Shown here: positions 1-13,149 of the stretch, piece by piece | Numbering within the stretch: position 1 is the first letter of the stretch | How the letters are laid out: each line of letters opens with the position of its first letter | Assembly (NCBI GenBank): GCA_026874595.1 | Contig: CM049317.1 | Span: 59,678,618 to 59,742,617, forward strand | Direction of reading: 5' to 3' | DNA length: 64,000 bases | From: Sipunculus nudus | Taxonomy: Eukaryota > Annelida > Sipuncula > Golfingiida > Sipunculidae | Made by a program: the position numbers and the translations under genes | Notes under the pieces: model-generated | The model's input: only the letters and a program-made list of their open reading frames with translations | Databases searched by the model: none | What the model was told of the DNA's origin: nothing

Positions 1-37
1 GAACCACGCCTGCGCTACACCAATCAGAATGTCAACA

Positions 38-115
38 GACACATGTAACACTCCTGCGCACAACAAAAAAGACACCTGTAACACTTCTGCGCACAATAAA
101 ACAGATAACTGTAAC
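38..115. repeat. 33-bp tandem repeat, about 2.3 units
   Basis: Two units (38-70 and 71-103) share GACAC(A/C)TGTAACACT(C/T)CTGCG followed by an A-rich tail; a third begins at 104 and breaks off. Nothing coding is visible. From 116 to about 1050 I see only AT-rich DNA with a short GTCTGTCC-type simple repeat near 598-640. Confidence 0.8.
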
Positions 116-1059
116 AATATGATCTGTAAAACCTTGATAAATATGGTTTGGGACTTTTAATTTGATTAATCGCTTTAGTAACAAACAATAAATGTAATTT
201 TAACGTACTTATTAACTAATAGCTGATTACTACCAAACATTTGACGCAAATTACACCCCATTTTCACGAGCATTCTTAATTACGTATGACATCCTCCTAT
301 TGGGTTCAGAAGTTTGCATTTATAGGTTCGGTCTAAAAAAATCATTTGCAAGTTAAAGATTTTGACAGCTCATAATTATAGATTGACCACCTATTAACGC
401 TATACCACAGCAGATATGAGTAACTACTGATCAATACGACAAACTCAGCATCCAATGTGAGTTAAACACCCAATTGCTGATAGATGTCTCTTGTCTGCTG
501 GTAAGTGTTTACTGGATTTTGAATACACCTTGAATACCGTGTAAAATTATTGTCCTCCTCTTCCGCGAAACGGGGAACATTGATTTAGGTTTGTCTGAAG
601 GTCCGTCTGTCTGTCCCTCTGTCTCTCCGTCCTTCCGAGAGGTTTTTGTTTCCGTGCGATAACTTTCCTAAATATTATCCGATTTCGTTCGAATTTTGGT
701 CAGTGATTGCTCTCATGCATGCCTTGGTAATGATTGGTTTTGGAGTTTCTGTTTGATATTTATTATCACCAGCTCCAAAACAAACAAATATTTTCCATTT
801 GTTCCCAATTCACTACTTAAATTATGACGTGGAGACATCTTTCAGGGGGCAATGAAACCTAAAACACAGGCACTATAACATGTGGAGACCTCTTTAGGGG
901 AAAATAAAAATAAAACATATTGAGAAGCATGAAGATCACAGTAAGCTACAACAACAAGAGGCAGAAGCGGAGGACATAAATTCCACGAATTTGCTTGTTG
1001 TATTTTGTTATGGATGTCTCTTTATACCTTGAAATTTATATCTAAGTATAGTGAAACCT

Positions 1060-1172
1060 AAAACTTACGAGGGTTTATATCAATAGCGAAAAAAAGAATT
1101 GGGACCTTAAAAAGTGGCTTTTGTTCTGAGGTGGGCGCTTAAACGAGGTGGTCGTGAGCCGAGGATTTACTG
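1060..1172 (+). mobile_element. Degenerate pogo/Tigger-like MITE fragment
   Basis: The stretch holds AAAAAGTGGC, a GAGGTGGGCGCTTAAACGAGGTGGTCG-type motif pair and ends in TTTACTGTA. The same motifs (GTGGTCGTT, GAGGTGGTCG) recur at 62648-62780, and the TTTACTG|TA end matches 15370-15491. TA next to the end fits the TA target of Tc1/mariner-pogo elements. The left end is not clear. Confidence 0.45.
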
Positions 1173-2087
1173 TATTTGCTGTGTTAGTGTGTATACTATT
1201 GAAATTCGCAGTCCTTAACAACCGCTATGACAAATGGTAAAGGGTTTTACGGGAGCCATACGGAAATGTTCGACACAACCGGCTCACCCCGAGGAGACTG
1301 ACCGTGTCTTTGAAACAGAGTGTCCTCTCCAGTCACCATTTGTCTTTACTTTTCTATAGTTGGTCGGGCCGACTCGATACCAGAGAGCATGCCTCTCTGT
1401 TAGCTTCTCAGTCTTATTCGAACTGAACTAAAGTCCGGCATGGCCCAATATGCCACATCTGAGTAATTTTAATCCACCCATCTTAGTTTGTCGGCTAAAA
1501 ATATGCTCACACACATACCGTGGTCGGCTTTCTGTTAGCGAGATTTTCAAATTATCTATATGAGCGAAAATGATTCAGTTGCCCTAGCTGCACAGTAAGC
1601 CATCCCTTTATATTATATCCTTATTAGGGTCTCATATATATTATTTCTGATCGTTGCATCACAAGGCATCATTTCAATATTAATAATATTATTATAAATA
1701 TATTATTTTAATGTTAATATTAACAGATCTTTAATGTTATCCGTTAATCAAAGATTGCTATTATACACATTTATAATGTGTATAAATGTGTATTGTATGA
1801 TTTTTTTTCGCAATGAAATTTATTAAATAAAAATGAAATTATGAAAAAAATGAGACTTTTTTACGTGATCTGCTTATAATGAACAAGACATTCCACTCGT
1901 TCGCTGTTACCTGGGTTTTTTTTTAAATTGCAAAAATGTGTGAGAACATAAGTAATTATTCATACAATAAAGGATACAGAATGTGTAGTTTTAATGTATG
2001 GTGAAATCGCGAAAATCGGATCCCCGCGAAATTTTATCCCGCGAATATGAAACCAACCACAGTATTCTAGCATTCATTTACGTATAC

Positions 2088-2285
2088 CTGTGCCCTTGTC
2101 ACAAGGAATCATAAACCAATGATGTCTTGCTGAGAGGGTTCCGGTTAGCAGTGTTTCCTCGTATTCCAGCACACTGGACAACTTTAGAAGCTCTCTCCCC
2201 GTGACGGAGCCGCATACTCGCTGTGCTTCTTCAAACGTGGTTGGCTCAAACTTCTTGAAACATTTACTTTGCGTTTTCAAGCATT
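2088..2285 (-). CDS. Orphan C-type lectin-like exon (first CTLD type)
   Basis: On the minus strand a TTTTTTTTACAG acceptor and an ACAG|GTATAC donor bound a 198-nt open exon, phase 1 at both ends. Its peptide starts ECLKTQSKCFKKF, continues with FEEAQRVC and LLKLSSVLEYEETLL, and ends HHWFMIPCDKGT. This follows the CTLD pattern C-F...A..C....L..L....E. It aligns with exon 2 of gene A (ECSATKCYTL...ICSEKHERLFALNNLEEY) and of gene B (ECSIKTGKCYTL). I found no matching signal-peptide, second-CTLD or membrane exon on either side, so it is either part of a gene whose other exons I cannot recognise or a stranded remnant. The exon has no stop and keeps the CTLD cysteines, which argues against an old pseudogene. 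Confidence 0.65.
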
Positions 2286-2653
2286 CTGTAAAAAAAAACG
2301 TATTTGAAACATCTAAGGCAAAAAATATTGTTTGGTTCTCAGGCATATTTTTCAGAAACCAATGCTGGCGGGCGATATTTTATTTTACCTTTTTGTATGT
2401 TTCGATAAAAATGTTATATGATCAGAGAAAAGCATCAAAATAATAGGTTGTTTTGCTAAAATGGTAACAGTACTACATTACGAAGGAAATGTTATCGAAA
2501 TTGTATCATTTTATCTTCTTGAAAGACGAAAAACAAAATAAAAATTTTGTCTGAGAACCATACCTTTTATTTATTCTTTGGCCTAAGGGTTAAAACATCA
2601 TTAATATGCATGAAGTCCGATTGAATTCAAGTTACTTGATAAAAAATTATAAT

Positions 2654-2656
<3 letters not shown>

Positions 2657-2701
<45 letters not shown>
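2657..2701. repeat. (TAA)n microsatellite
   Basis: About fifteen TAA units, lying in an AT-rich stretch (2440-3120) with no other feature visible. Confidence 0.95.
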
Positions 2702-3131
2702 GTATTAATAATAAATACATTATACTAATATTTTTTTAAATTAATAAATACCCATAGACGCAAGCTCACTGGTGAATAGTTCCCAGATGATAAAACTGCA
2801 AAAGCTAGAATTATTTCACTTCATACAGGAAACTGTGATATCTAACAGTTGATTACCAATGGAAAAACCTGCATAAAATTGTAATATAATATAGAGAGTT
2901 CAGGGATAAATTTTCTAAAACATTGAATAATGTGCCAATTTTAGATGTGCACCAGGCATAAATCTCCAGTAAAAGTAAATTTTTGCATGATCACATTACA
3001 GAGCAACCGTGAGTACCCCTTTTGTGGTATTTATAAAGCAAAATGAAAAATATATAACACGCACTCCAGAAAGAGCTCTAAAACCTTGAGAGCCCTAAGA
3101 CCTTGAAAGATAAAATGAGATTAGGCAAAAT

Positions 3132-3154
3132 TAACACACACACACACACACACA
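3132..3154. repeat. (CA)n microsatellite
   Basis: About eleven CA units. Between 3160 and 4280 I see no splice-bounded exon and no repeat I recognise. Confidence 0.9.
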
Positions 3155-4369
3155 AAAGAATCATTCAGGATGAGACATCCATGCGGTTTCAATAAAAAAA
3201 ACAATGGTTCTATTACATTAAAAGGGTTATAAAAGCACAATCCTGCAAATAGATAAAATGAATAATATGTAAATTTTCCAGGGTGTGTCATCTCTACACA
3301 CACTCTTGTTTATACTTAAAAAGCTGAATAATAATAATAATTTTCTTCCTTCACAAGTAAAAACTGAGAGTAAACTGATCAGTCCATAACAATACCAAGT
3401 GTGGAAAACTGAAGAAATCTAACGAACTGGTGACAAGAATGAAGGGGTCCCAAACACAAGTTTGGTAATATTAAGGAAAACTGAGGGGAAAATATTTACT
3501 CAAGAGAAAGTCCTGAGATGATGAATAGAGAAATTAAAAATTTGTTCAAACTGAAGTAATATAACAGTAATAGTATTGAAGAAAGGCCAACAACATGGTT
3601 AGCAGCAAACCATAACCCAAACTGTATTACGAATAAAGACTCTTCAGGAGTAGGCCATTGACTTTATGTACAATGAAGCACCAAACCTTCAAACCATACA
3701 TTTTAAGAGTTGTCTGTTATGACTGAGAAAAACTGTTCATCCATTTGTCCTCAAACATTGCATGATGAGAGGAATACATCTGGGGAGGATGCACATTCTT
3801 TTACTATAATTTAATGATCAAAGATGCCAGTGAAAAATGCTTGAATACATAATACATACATTATACATTATTATTATACATATGATTACTAATTTTAAAG
3901 TGCTTTTATACTGACTTAAAAGCATCATAAAACTGTCAAAAATGAGCATAATCAAAACAAACCGACCAAGTGAAATTCTAAGTTCACTAAGTTCAAAATA
4001 TGTGCATAGAAGATGAGAATTCCAACAGCCATTGCTGAGAAATGCCATCCTTTATCATTTATATCCGTGTATAATAGAACATGGCAACAGTTTGGATCAA
4101 AGTACCAATGTGTCTCATATGTTTCTGGAAAAAAATGGTTGGGCCAAAGTTCTTTAAAATTTGCATGAAGACAGGGAAGTAAACCCTGAAAATGCACGTA
4201 TTTTCAGGTTTTTGTTTAATTACACCATCTTTGCATAACAGGTCACAACGTTTATGCGCCAATAACACATAAAATCACCAAAAATGTCGGTGGAGCTGCC
4301 ATTTTCGGCTTGTGGCCTTCTTTGCCATATTACACATATACACTTTTGGTCCCCCACCATAGGAAGGAG

Positions 4370-5130
4370 GACTACTAAAATGGCCTGCGTCCGTCCGTCC
4401 GGCTGTCCGTCATACCGTCCGGCAGTCCGTCCGTTTTACAAAATTTTACACACTCAGCACATGACTGACATGTGATTTTCACCTGCAGGTGGCGTCACCT
4501 CTGCTTTTCACTTTTGTTTGTATAAGTCAGTATATAAGAATACTTCAACCTTCAAATCATATGCTTTGAGATAGGTGATGTATTTCCCCATAGCTTACAG
4601 AATATAGGTCGCAGATTTTCTCCAGCCCTGCAGACTAACGAACGCTACTATCTGAGCCATACATTAGTTATTATAATAAGTGGTGCAATCCATGTAATAT
4701 AAATAGGTTTATAATAATTTTATTTTAATATAGGTCACAGTGACCTAATTTCTTAGGTCTGAGAAGTCTATGCAGGACGTTCCTAGATGTAACATTATGA
4801 GGCTCTAGGTCAGACTGTGATGATGTGACCTTCATAGTGCTAATATCACTTTTTTTCCCCTTACCCAAAAAATATAGGGACAATGGCCTTATTTCAGGAT
4901 TCCAAGGAGATTTGCCCAGGACCTGCCAGGATGTCATAATGAAGGGTCTAGGTCCAACAATAAGAAGTTGCCTTCTTACTGTGTTATTGTCTGGGCTAAA
5001 AAATTATGTTTTGGCCAGCAGCTCTGAATATAGGTCACCATGACCTAATTTTAGGTTCGCCTAGGACTTCTAAAGTAAAGTTAGAAACTTCTGGATCTAA
5101 CGGTTACTAACGGATGGACGACTAGACAAA
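4370..5130. mobile_element. GTCC-rich interspersed repeat, degenerate
   Basis: A GTCCGTCCGTCC tract (4389-4434) is followed by diverged repeats of the motifs ATAGGTCAC(A/C)(G/A)TGACCTAA, 'ggtctgag/ggttcgcctagga' and 'ggtctaggtc'. The same vocabulary (tracts of GTCCG, 'tcttggaaacctga', 'taggtcatggttacc') makes up 29250-30430, 56440-57330 and 63690-63800. I read these as copies of one old interspersed family; no reading frame survives. Confidence 0.5.
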
Positions 5131-5169
5131 AGATGATCCTATAGCTTTGATGACTTGGAGTCAGCTGAG

Positions 5170-6950
5170 GAAAAAAAGTAATTGATGATTTTGCACCTAA
5201 GAAAGTCCACTCCCGAAATGTTTTTACCTAGATATATAAATTAACTCATCAACCCTGGCGGCCTCTCTCTATAGGAGAACTTCATTAAACAACGGTAAAT
5301 GAACTATGATATATATCATATCATAAGCTGGTATATGATAAAATATCATATAATATAATTAAATCTAATTAAATACATACTGATCGTGTCATTGATTGCT
5401 TCACATTGAAGAACACCCCAGATGAAGCATAAGATGACTACATGGGACCGTTTTTCCATCTCCGCCTTGTCCGGGTGTCAGGAAAGATGTTATGACTGTA
5501 ACTGTTAGAACTCATATTGTTAGATAAATATCCCTTGTACACGGTACGACTGACTCATAAGTCTTACTCATAGAGTTTGCCCAGAAAAAAGAAAGATGCA
5601 CTAATTATGTGGGAAACATTACCTTGCGTGACATTCCCGCTCCACAAGGATGCGAAATGCTTTGAGCTTATATTGACGTTTATTTATAGATAAATTATAT
5701 CTTGCATTTGTGTTATGTGTCTGCAAAAGAGTAAATAGCTCTTCAGAAGGAAGTATGTATTCAATGCATATGTTTGCAAAAGGTGAGAGCACCTTTTATT
5801 CTCGCGGTTTACGTGTGTTTATTTGGGAGAGAGTGACATATACAAACATGCAGAGATATAGATAAGCAAAAAGAATTACACTTTTAGGATGTCATACCGA
5901 ATTTTCTTTATCAGACGTCAGGCCTTAAATAGTCATCTGTCTTGTTTTGTGGCCGGCTATAAACAACGTCTTGGAAATATAAACACCGGTCGCAAATTTA
6001 CGGTAAACTACCTTGGACCTGTCATCATTATGTTTCCACTTAATTGAAACGGCCAGTTTTATCTCCACTTGACGGACATATTCCGTGTATATGCGTGTGT
6101 TTATGTATGTGTGCGTGCGTTTATATCGTTGCTTCGGTCTGAAATACTAGTGTTCGCTCAGTTGCGACCAAAATTGTTCGTTACTACGTAATGCCCGCGT
6201 GCCTGGCCAACTTGGCGGTAATGGTCCATTAGTGAGGTTGATTGACTAATCATTCTCGTTTTTATAATGTATAGATGTTTAAACCAGCAGTGTATGAAGT
6301 GTGAGTAATGTGTATGTGTGCTAATGTATCCAGTCACTGTCAGTTAAAGTTAAAGATTTGAACAGATAAATAGACAAAGTTGTAAATAAAATATTGCATA
6401 AATTAACTATAATTGTATACATGTTTTCATCGTCGTTTGGTCGGTTTGTTTGCTAGCAATTTTGAGGGGATTTTTGTATAATTTTTTGTAGCTAGGTAGG
6501 GAATAACCCAAGAAAAAAAAATATTAAATTTTCAGGTAATCTGGGTGTAACTTCACGGTGAGTAAGTGAGCATAATCTTAAGTCAACGGGCTGCTTTGAA
6601 CCACGCCATTTCTGATTCAAAATTGGAGGACTTGCATGATTGTGCAAGGCATGATTGAGGCATGATTGTTCGAGGTACCAGTCTTACTGATGTGGTGTAG
6701 TACTCTCCCAGGCACGATGGCGCTAATGGTGACTAATGGTGTGACAGCATGGGAGGCGCCCTGGAAATGGTGTGGCAGAGACATGGATATCACTTCGTGC
6801 CTGGAATGATAATATCCGAGTTCTAAACAGAGATTAGAAAATTTTTATAAAAGTGCGTTTCATGAAGTCATCAATTAGCATCCTTATCGGAAAACACTTG
6901 TCACTAAAACCTCAGGAATGGAGGAACCTCGCGCACACGCACTTCAGATT
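5170..6950. other. Intergenic, nothing recognised
   Basis: Both strands were read for splice-bounded open stretches and repeats; none was convincing. There is a weak TGTGTG-rich patch at 6088-6120. Confidence 0.4.
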
Positions 6951-6959
6951 GCGTGGCAT

Positions 6960-8370
6960 TTGTCACACCACTAGACATGTGAACGACCAGGTTCTTTTTA
7001 CTGTCAAACCAACTGGCTCATACATACGTACACTTCAAAAGATAAATACACATGAATCTAAAAAAACAAATCAATATATATTAAAGAAAACATACACTTA
7101 GGTTTCTCTGGAGAGGCGCTCCATACATAAAAGCACTGATGGTCATAAAAGTTCGATAATAATCAGAGGTTTCTCTGGAGAGGCGCTCCATACATAAAAG
7201 CACTGATGGTCATAAAAGTTCGATAATAATCAGAGAAACAACCACCACGTCCGTCAACCACAGCACACAGAGTAGTCCCTTGTTTTCACTTCTCTCGCTC
7301 ACATGACACACGTGACATCGGAATGTTGCGGTGCCCGGCACACCGTTTATTAACGCTGTGTTTACAGTACAACCACTCCACTTTCAGATGCTCCGACCAC
7401 CAACAGTCCTTCGTTGTTGTACTGGTATAACCCTCAAGAAACAGTTCACGCAGTACTCACTAATTAGCGCACAAACGATTCTATCTTGACTTACAGTTAA
7501 TTACTTTCACAGCTGATGTCTCTTGGAATCATCAAGGTCTAGGAAACCGAATACTAGTATGCTTCCACACAGAGATCTCCTGTATCTCCACAGTTACGTG
7601 TTTTAATAATGTCTTCGGTCTGTTTCTGGGAGAGCTCACAACAGGTGTATATTCACCAGATTACCAGCCCGTCGGCAAAATGCGTTACTTGCCCCGGAGT
7701 CCGTTACAGAGAAACCACCATGGCCTTCCTCAAAACCGACAATCTACGGTTATTGACATCATCTATCAGCTGTCTAAACTCTGATGCACGCAGACCTGCC
7801 CCTAGACTGCAAATATCGTCAGGGTAGACAAACTTGCGCGCTGATCGGACACTTGTCCGAATTTTGTCTTATTTACGTCTTATATATACTTGCTAACGTC
7901 ACAAGTCCTGACCGTCTTCTGGCCAATCACCACTTCCTATTTTTACATTATTACATGAATCTTAATATGAACACGCCTCCAGAGACAAAACTGTAAGAAA
8001 ACCAAACTGAACAGGTGCTGTTCCTTTAAAGTCTACGACAAACAATCTTTACTTTACGCCAAACAGAGAGGGCTCCAAAGAAATTAGACTGTACTGAAAT
8101 TAACATCAAACGAGACACGTGGGCTCCCTTACCAACGTTCTAACGCTAATATCTAAAAATGATACTCCATATAAATGTACAGTACAACATCAAAATCATT
8201 ATCTGGTTATACTCCCAAGTTCATGCAATACAACAACTAATTCACAGTCCTCTGGTGACAACACGGAGGGCGCCTTAAGTCTAAGTATTGTGTATGTCAG
8301 CAACTTAGGTGTATGGCAGTGTGGGTATATACTAAAAAGTATATCCCTCAAGCGACCAATCTATTGTAGC
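6960..8370. mobile_element. Unclassified interspersed repeat, copy 1
   Basis: This region aligns in the same orientation with 50230-51500. Shared anchors include GATGTGAACGACCAGGTTCT-like, CATACATACGTACACT, CACAGCTGATGTCTC, TCTGATGCACGCAGACCTG and TCCTCTGGTGACAAC. The copies have diverged by substitutions and small indels, but their order is the same throughout. No long reading frame or terminal repeat is visible, so I cannot name the class; a non-autonomous element or old segmental duplication would both fit. Confidence 0.65.
7101..7234. repeat. Exact 67-bp tandem duplication
   Basis: Units 7101-7167 and 7168-7234 are identical, starting GGTTTCTCTGGAGAGGCGCT. The homologous place in the second copy of the surrounding repeat (near 50384-50450) has only one unit, so the duplication happened after the copies separated and is recent. 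Confidence 0.9.
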
Positions 8371-8984
8371 GACTAAAATGACCGAGTGGGGTCATTAAAG
8401 ACCCCATTACATTTTGCACATAATTTTTAATGGTTCCTTTTTTTGAACCCACCTATGTTTCTTCCATTCTTTATTATAGACATTCTAAGGTGTTATAATA
8501 GGCATTTATTATCATTTTCATCCATTTTTAAGCAAAAAAAGTAAAAAAAGACACAAACACAAATTTTACGAATAGTGTAAAAACACAATTTCATTTATTT
8601 AGACTATCATTCCCATTTTAATCCTTAAAACCTAATTGTCTTTGTCGAAATAAGATTTGAAGAGAAATAAGAGTTCGGGCTTGTTCGATTAATTAATTAT
8701 AACCGTTTGTTACCCAAAAGTTGCCTTTCAAGGGGTAATATGTTCCTGCATATTTGCCATGATTGACGAATGTGGCTGGGATGTAGACTGATAAAAACTA
8801 TATATGTTTCTAATCGCTATATAATGATTATCTACATAGAGATCAGAAGCCGGAAAATAGGGTTATAGTAAATGGGCCCCCTACCCTCAAGTTTTTTCCA
8901 CATATCTTTCGATGCAGTGGCAACTTCTATAAGCACCTTGGGAAACCAGAGAAGAGGTCAAGTATTCGTCTATGCTTCACTGTC

Positions 8985-9033
8985 CTTCCGTCCGTCCATC
9001 CGTCCGGTCGGTCTGTCTGTCTGACATTATACA
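8985..9033. repeat. GTCC/GTCTG simple repeat
   Basis: CCGTCCGTCCATCCGTCC followed by GTCTGTCTGTCTG. It looks like the head of the same GTCC-rich family seen at 4370. The stretch 8400-8980 shows nothing I recognise. Confidence 0.7.
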
Positions 9034-9416
9034 TTGCCTAACTTTAAGTCTAATAAGATTGCCGGTGTCTCAATTAATAACATTAATGACAACCAATTAT
9101 ACCATTAAGTTAAATCATTGCGAATCAGTCTGAATTCATTTATTTCAAAATTTATCTCCGTATATAACATTTTCTTGCATGTATTACTTCTAATGCATTC
9201 GAAATTTCCAAATTTATAATATTATGCTTATTCTAATAAAATATTTTGTTATGTTCTTATTTTTCGATTGTCTGACTGTCGCCCTCCATCCCTCCACACG
9301 CATCCATTCACCGTCAAGGCTATCTTCAACTCGCCATCTGGCGGATAAACCAGGTACTCGGTGCACACCTGTTGAGTTCTTGATGACGAGATGAATACCA
9401 AGCACGCGATTTTTTT

Positions 9417-9822
9417 GCCTCCGCCAGGAGGGTATGCGTTCATTCCCGTTCGTGTGTGTGTTCTTGTGTGTGTTTGTGTGTGTTTGTGTATTTGTTCACA
9501 ACATAACTCACGCAATCATGAACAGAATCTCATTAAATTTTTAGAACATATCGGGAATTGGCCACGGAAGAATCGATTGGATTTTCGTGTTGATCTGAAT
9601 CATGGTCCGGGTCCAGGAAGGACTTACATGTATATTCAAAGTTACTTACGTTTGAACCTTGAAATATGGGCCAGTAGGTTAATGCCGACATGAGTTGCGG
9701 AAACTTCTGCACGAATGAACCTTGGTGTATGGGCCGAATAAGAGAATGCAAAAACGTTGTTACATCCCTCATTAGGACCCCCCAACCTGGTGGAGGTTTG
9801 CATTCCATATGATGCATATTTT
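9417..9822 (+). mobile_element. CCTCCGCC-type MITE, copy 1
   Basis: Begins GCCTCCGCCAGGAGGGTATG, has a GT-rich run, then 'ttgttcacaacataactcac', 'ggtccgggtcc', 'gcacgaatgaacct' and 'tatgggccgaataag', and ends GGTGGAGGTTTGCATTCC with a degraded ATGCA..TTTCTA end. The inner order matches the copies at 14274, 17525, 47530, 48679 and 54521, and 46682 in reverse. The 5' terminal inverted repeat is truncated here. Confidence 0.7.
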
Positions 9823-10307
9823 CTAATGGTTTTTATATATTTCTATATCCTTTTAGAAAAGAGCTTGGCGTCAGGGTTATTTATTACAATTTGTCAGTAA
9901 TTTTGTAACCTGAACGTTTACTAATATTTCTCTTTCCACAGATCATACTTGTATTTCCACGTGTTTGTCTCCGACTCTTTCTTCATGACAAAAAGAGCTC
10001 TGAAAAAAAAATATATATTTTTTTTGTTTCGTTTTTGTGTGTTAATATTTTTGTTGGAGGTAACCACCTCCATTTTTTTAATGCTAGCTTAATTCTAAGT
10101 ATATGTACATCTGCAGACTTCCATTTCGGTTTCTGACCACGTGACAGGGCAGTTTCACACGCTTCCTCTCATTTTATATCCTGGTGTTATATCCGGGTGT
10201 GTAATCGTCCCCAGTGCATAACCCCACAAGACGCACTCGTTTGTAAAGGAAACACGGCCGTTGGACACGACCCTCTCATTAAGCCTGCATATCGTTTACT
10301 CCGTGCT

Positions 10308-10372
10308 GAGCTTTGAACTCACGATCTCCCGGCTTTGAGTTGTGTGCTCTACCCCTCGACCACAAAAACCGG
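10308..10372 (-). mobile_element. tRNA-derived SINE head
   Basis: On the minus strand the sequence reads GTGGTCGAGGGGTAGAGCAC, resembling an RNA polymerase III A box, followed about 35 nt later by GAGTTCAAAGC, a B-box-like motif. The stem complementarity needed for a working tRNA is poor, so it is called a SINE head rather than a tRNA gene. Confidence 0.5.
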
Positions 10373-10763
10373 TTTTAATTGCCGGAAATAATATAATTAC
10401 TATCATATCATAGTCATTAAGTGTTTGGCTACTAAGCATGTACACTTTGAGATGAATTTCGTGTCGGCAGATGCCGGATTTAAACCCAAATTATTACTAA
10501 ACTGCATACATTAGATTGCCCTGTTCTTGTGTCGGACTTGCTCCTGCCTAATGGGGACTTAGGTGGTCAAGCTGTATTAACGGCACAGACAGCCTCTGCT
10601 GAAGGAACTTGTGCGTTAGAGTGGCTGTAAGATACATTTGGCTTACTGACAGGAAAACATAACAGATTGACCCATTCCACAGGAATACACGTTTTTGAAC
10701 TTCTAAGGTAAGAGTAGTCAAAACGGGTTGAAGGCGTTTTAAAAGGTCTTTAAAATTATATTT

Positions 10764-10764
<1 letters not shown>

Positions 10765-10795
<31 letters not shown>

Positions 10796-10825
10796 AATAT
10801 AATATATATATATATATATATATAC
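10765..10825. repeat. (TA)n microsatellite
   Basis: Two TA runs split by TGTAATATAA. Confidence 0.95.
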
Positions 10826-11719
10826 ATGTAATATATAACATTTTAGAGGGTCACATGGGATTTTTTAGGTCGCCAAAGGGAAGGGGTCTAAATCGAATTT
10901 TCAAGCTTAATGTAAGATTTCATAAACTTTACTATAATGCTTAGATGTCGGATCAAAAAATGTTTTCAATTGTCAGTGACTGCTTATAGAGTCAGCTTTG
11001 ATTCTCTCAATCCAACGGCCAGAAATACGATCGGACACTTTGACCAATAGAACCGAGCGTCCGAGTGTCAGAGAACCTTAGCCCCCGTGTTCTTGAAAAC
11101 CCATATATACATAATATATGTAACGGGTCGATCGAACTCGTCTGGTGCATTTTGTTACCTAAGTCCCCCTTGGGGATTTGTCTCCTTTCGTACACTCTTT
11201 TCATACCAAAATTCCCACTTCCAACTTTGCCTTGTGTAAGTTTACATAACAATGAAGCACGTAATAGCGGTTAAACTCGCAGCACGCCACTACAGCCATG
11301 TATTTTCTTTCAGCCACCTTCGATACTTCCAACAACTATTTAAACCGTTTTTCTAGTGAGAGTATATTTGATAAGTAATGTAACCCTTCACTCCGTCTGG
11401 GAATGTAAACGTTGACTTTAAATATTTATCTTCGTTTTGTCTGGAGCATAAAATTGAAGTATGCCTAGTTCTACCTATAACAGTAAATACATACTAGTAG
11501 TTTCTAATTGTCAAATGTAACTCTATGTATGTCTCTGTGTATGTCTTTGTATATTTTGCATTAGCTCTTGTAAAACAGATTCCGCTCTCACTGGTCACCG
11601 TGGCAGCACGCCACTAATGCCTTGTCATTATCTTTGTAGGTATTAAACCATTTAAAAACCGCTTGGCGTCGCCTTGTCTTTGTTAATCTGACATCCCCTT
11701 ACAACTCGGTTACCACCCC

Positions 11720-11721
<2 letters not shown>

Positions 11722-11770
<49 letters not shown>
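11722..11770. repeat. (TA)n microsatellite
   Basis: About 24 uninterrupted TA units. The surrounding 10830-11940 duplicates, with divergence, 16400-16660; short shared strings include 'accgagcgtccga'. Confidence 0.95.
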
Positions 11771-11773
<3 letters not shown>

Positions 11774-13149
11774 AATTGTGTTACACGTGTATTTAGTTAT
11801 AATTTATAAATATTTGGTTAGAGGTTGTCATCGGTTAAAATTGGATTTAACTGTATAAACTACAGAAAATATATTTCACGACTATATTTGCTTTCCGGAT
11901 TCGAGTGGTGATATACGGGAGCCCCCACATATGAAACACACAACCTGGATGGCTATATTTCCGTAGATCTACACGAGACGACTTTTGCCCACCGCATCAA
12001 TTCATCCAGCCTGGAAATGTCTGTTGAAGATGTCAATTCCTTCCTCTAGGAATAAAAAATATGCATATCGCCATATATAACACATATTTATCACATAAAT
12101 AGTAGTTTTATTATATAAACGGTACTTTTTATATCAATATTATAAGTTACCTTTGCTTGATTTGCTTTGCTTTGATTGTGTTAAAGGAATTAAGGATATT
12201 TAAGTTTGTATTTCGAACTCAGATGTTTGTATTGATTTCGTAAGATATGACATATGTTCCATACTCCAGATGTCCTTAAAATGTCATGTGATTCTGTTCA
12301 GAATTGCTTGAACTTTGTTGTGAACAAATGCACAAACACATATAAACGAATGGGAAGGAACGCATAACCTATAGGAGGAGACAACCAGGTGAACAGTGGT
12401 GGTGGTATGCGCTCTTGGCTACGGGGTGATAAAAAACTAATTCTAAACAAGTAATGGCACGGACCTCAGTAAGTTGGAGAACTGCATATCTTGCACATGC
12501 ATCTAGTATAACTTATATGTTTAAGTTAATTTTCTTTAAAGAATATTATTATTCAAATATTTTAAATATATATTTTTTCAAAGCCCTGTCAATATTATGA
12601 TGGCAAATTAACTCACTGTGGAAAAAGATCTGTACTATTCAAGATTGACTGTTTTAAAATGGACAACATTTTAACCTGGTTACCGTGGTACAATTCTATA
12701 TCATTTCAATAAAAACCCTCAAGAGTTTTCGATATTTGGATTCGTATTTGCAGGGTTAAAATTTCGCAATATTCACTTTTTCAGTGTTTCGTGACTGTTT
12801 TATTTTACAGTCTCAACATGGAATAACTTACACATGGTATATCCATCGTTGTATGAACTAATTATATTAAATAATATGTGCAAAAAATAACAATTTCCAG
12901 AAGAGACCCGAGGAAACATTTAACAAGTTAAAATTATTGTTATTATTGGTAGATATTTTGAAAGAATCGATATCTTTTATAATAGCCATCTTTAATTTTC
13001 GGGTAATATACATTATTATTATTATTAATAGTTTTTTTTTCAATCGACCTGCCTTGGACGGCCTGCCCTAACCTCTTTTTTACGAAGGTCTTATTTTCGC
13101 GATAACGTATCTTTCGTGGATATCATGATCTTCAAACCCTGACGGACAA

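Noticed and set aside
1240-1430. Possible minus-strand tail exon (open phase-2 frame ending near a GGTGAGC)
   Set aside because: No membrane exon precedes it on that strand, and its resemblance to gene A's tail is limited to a few residues.
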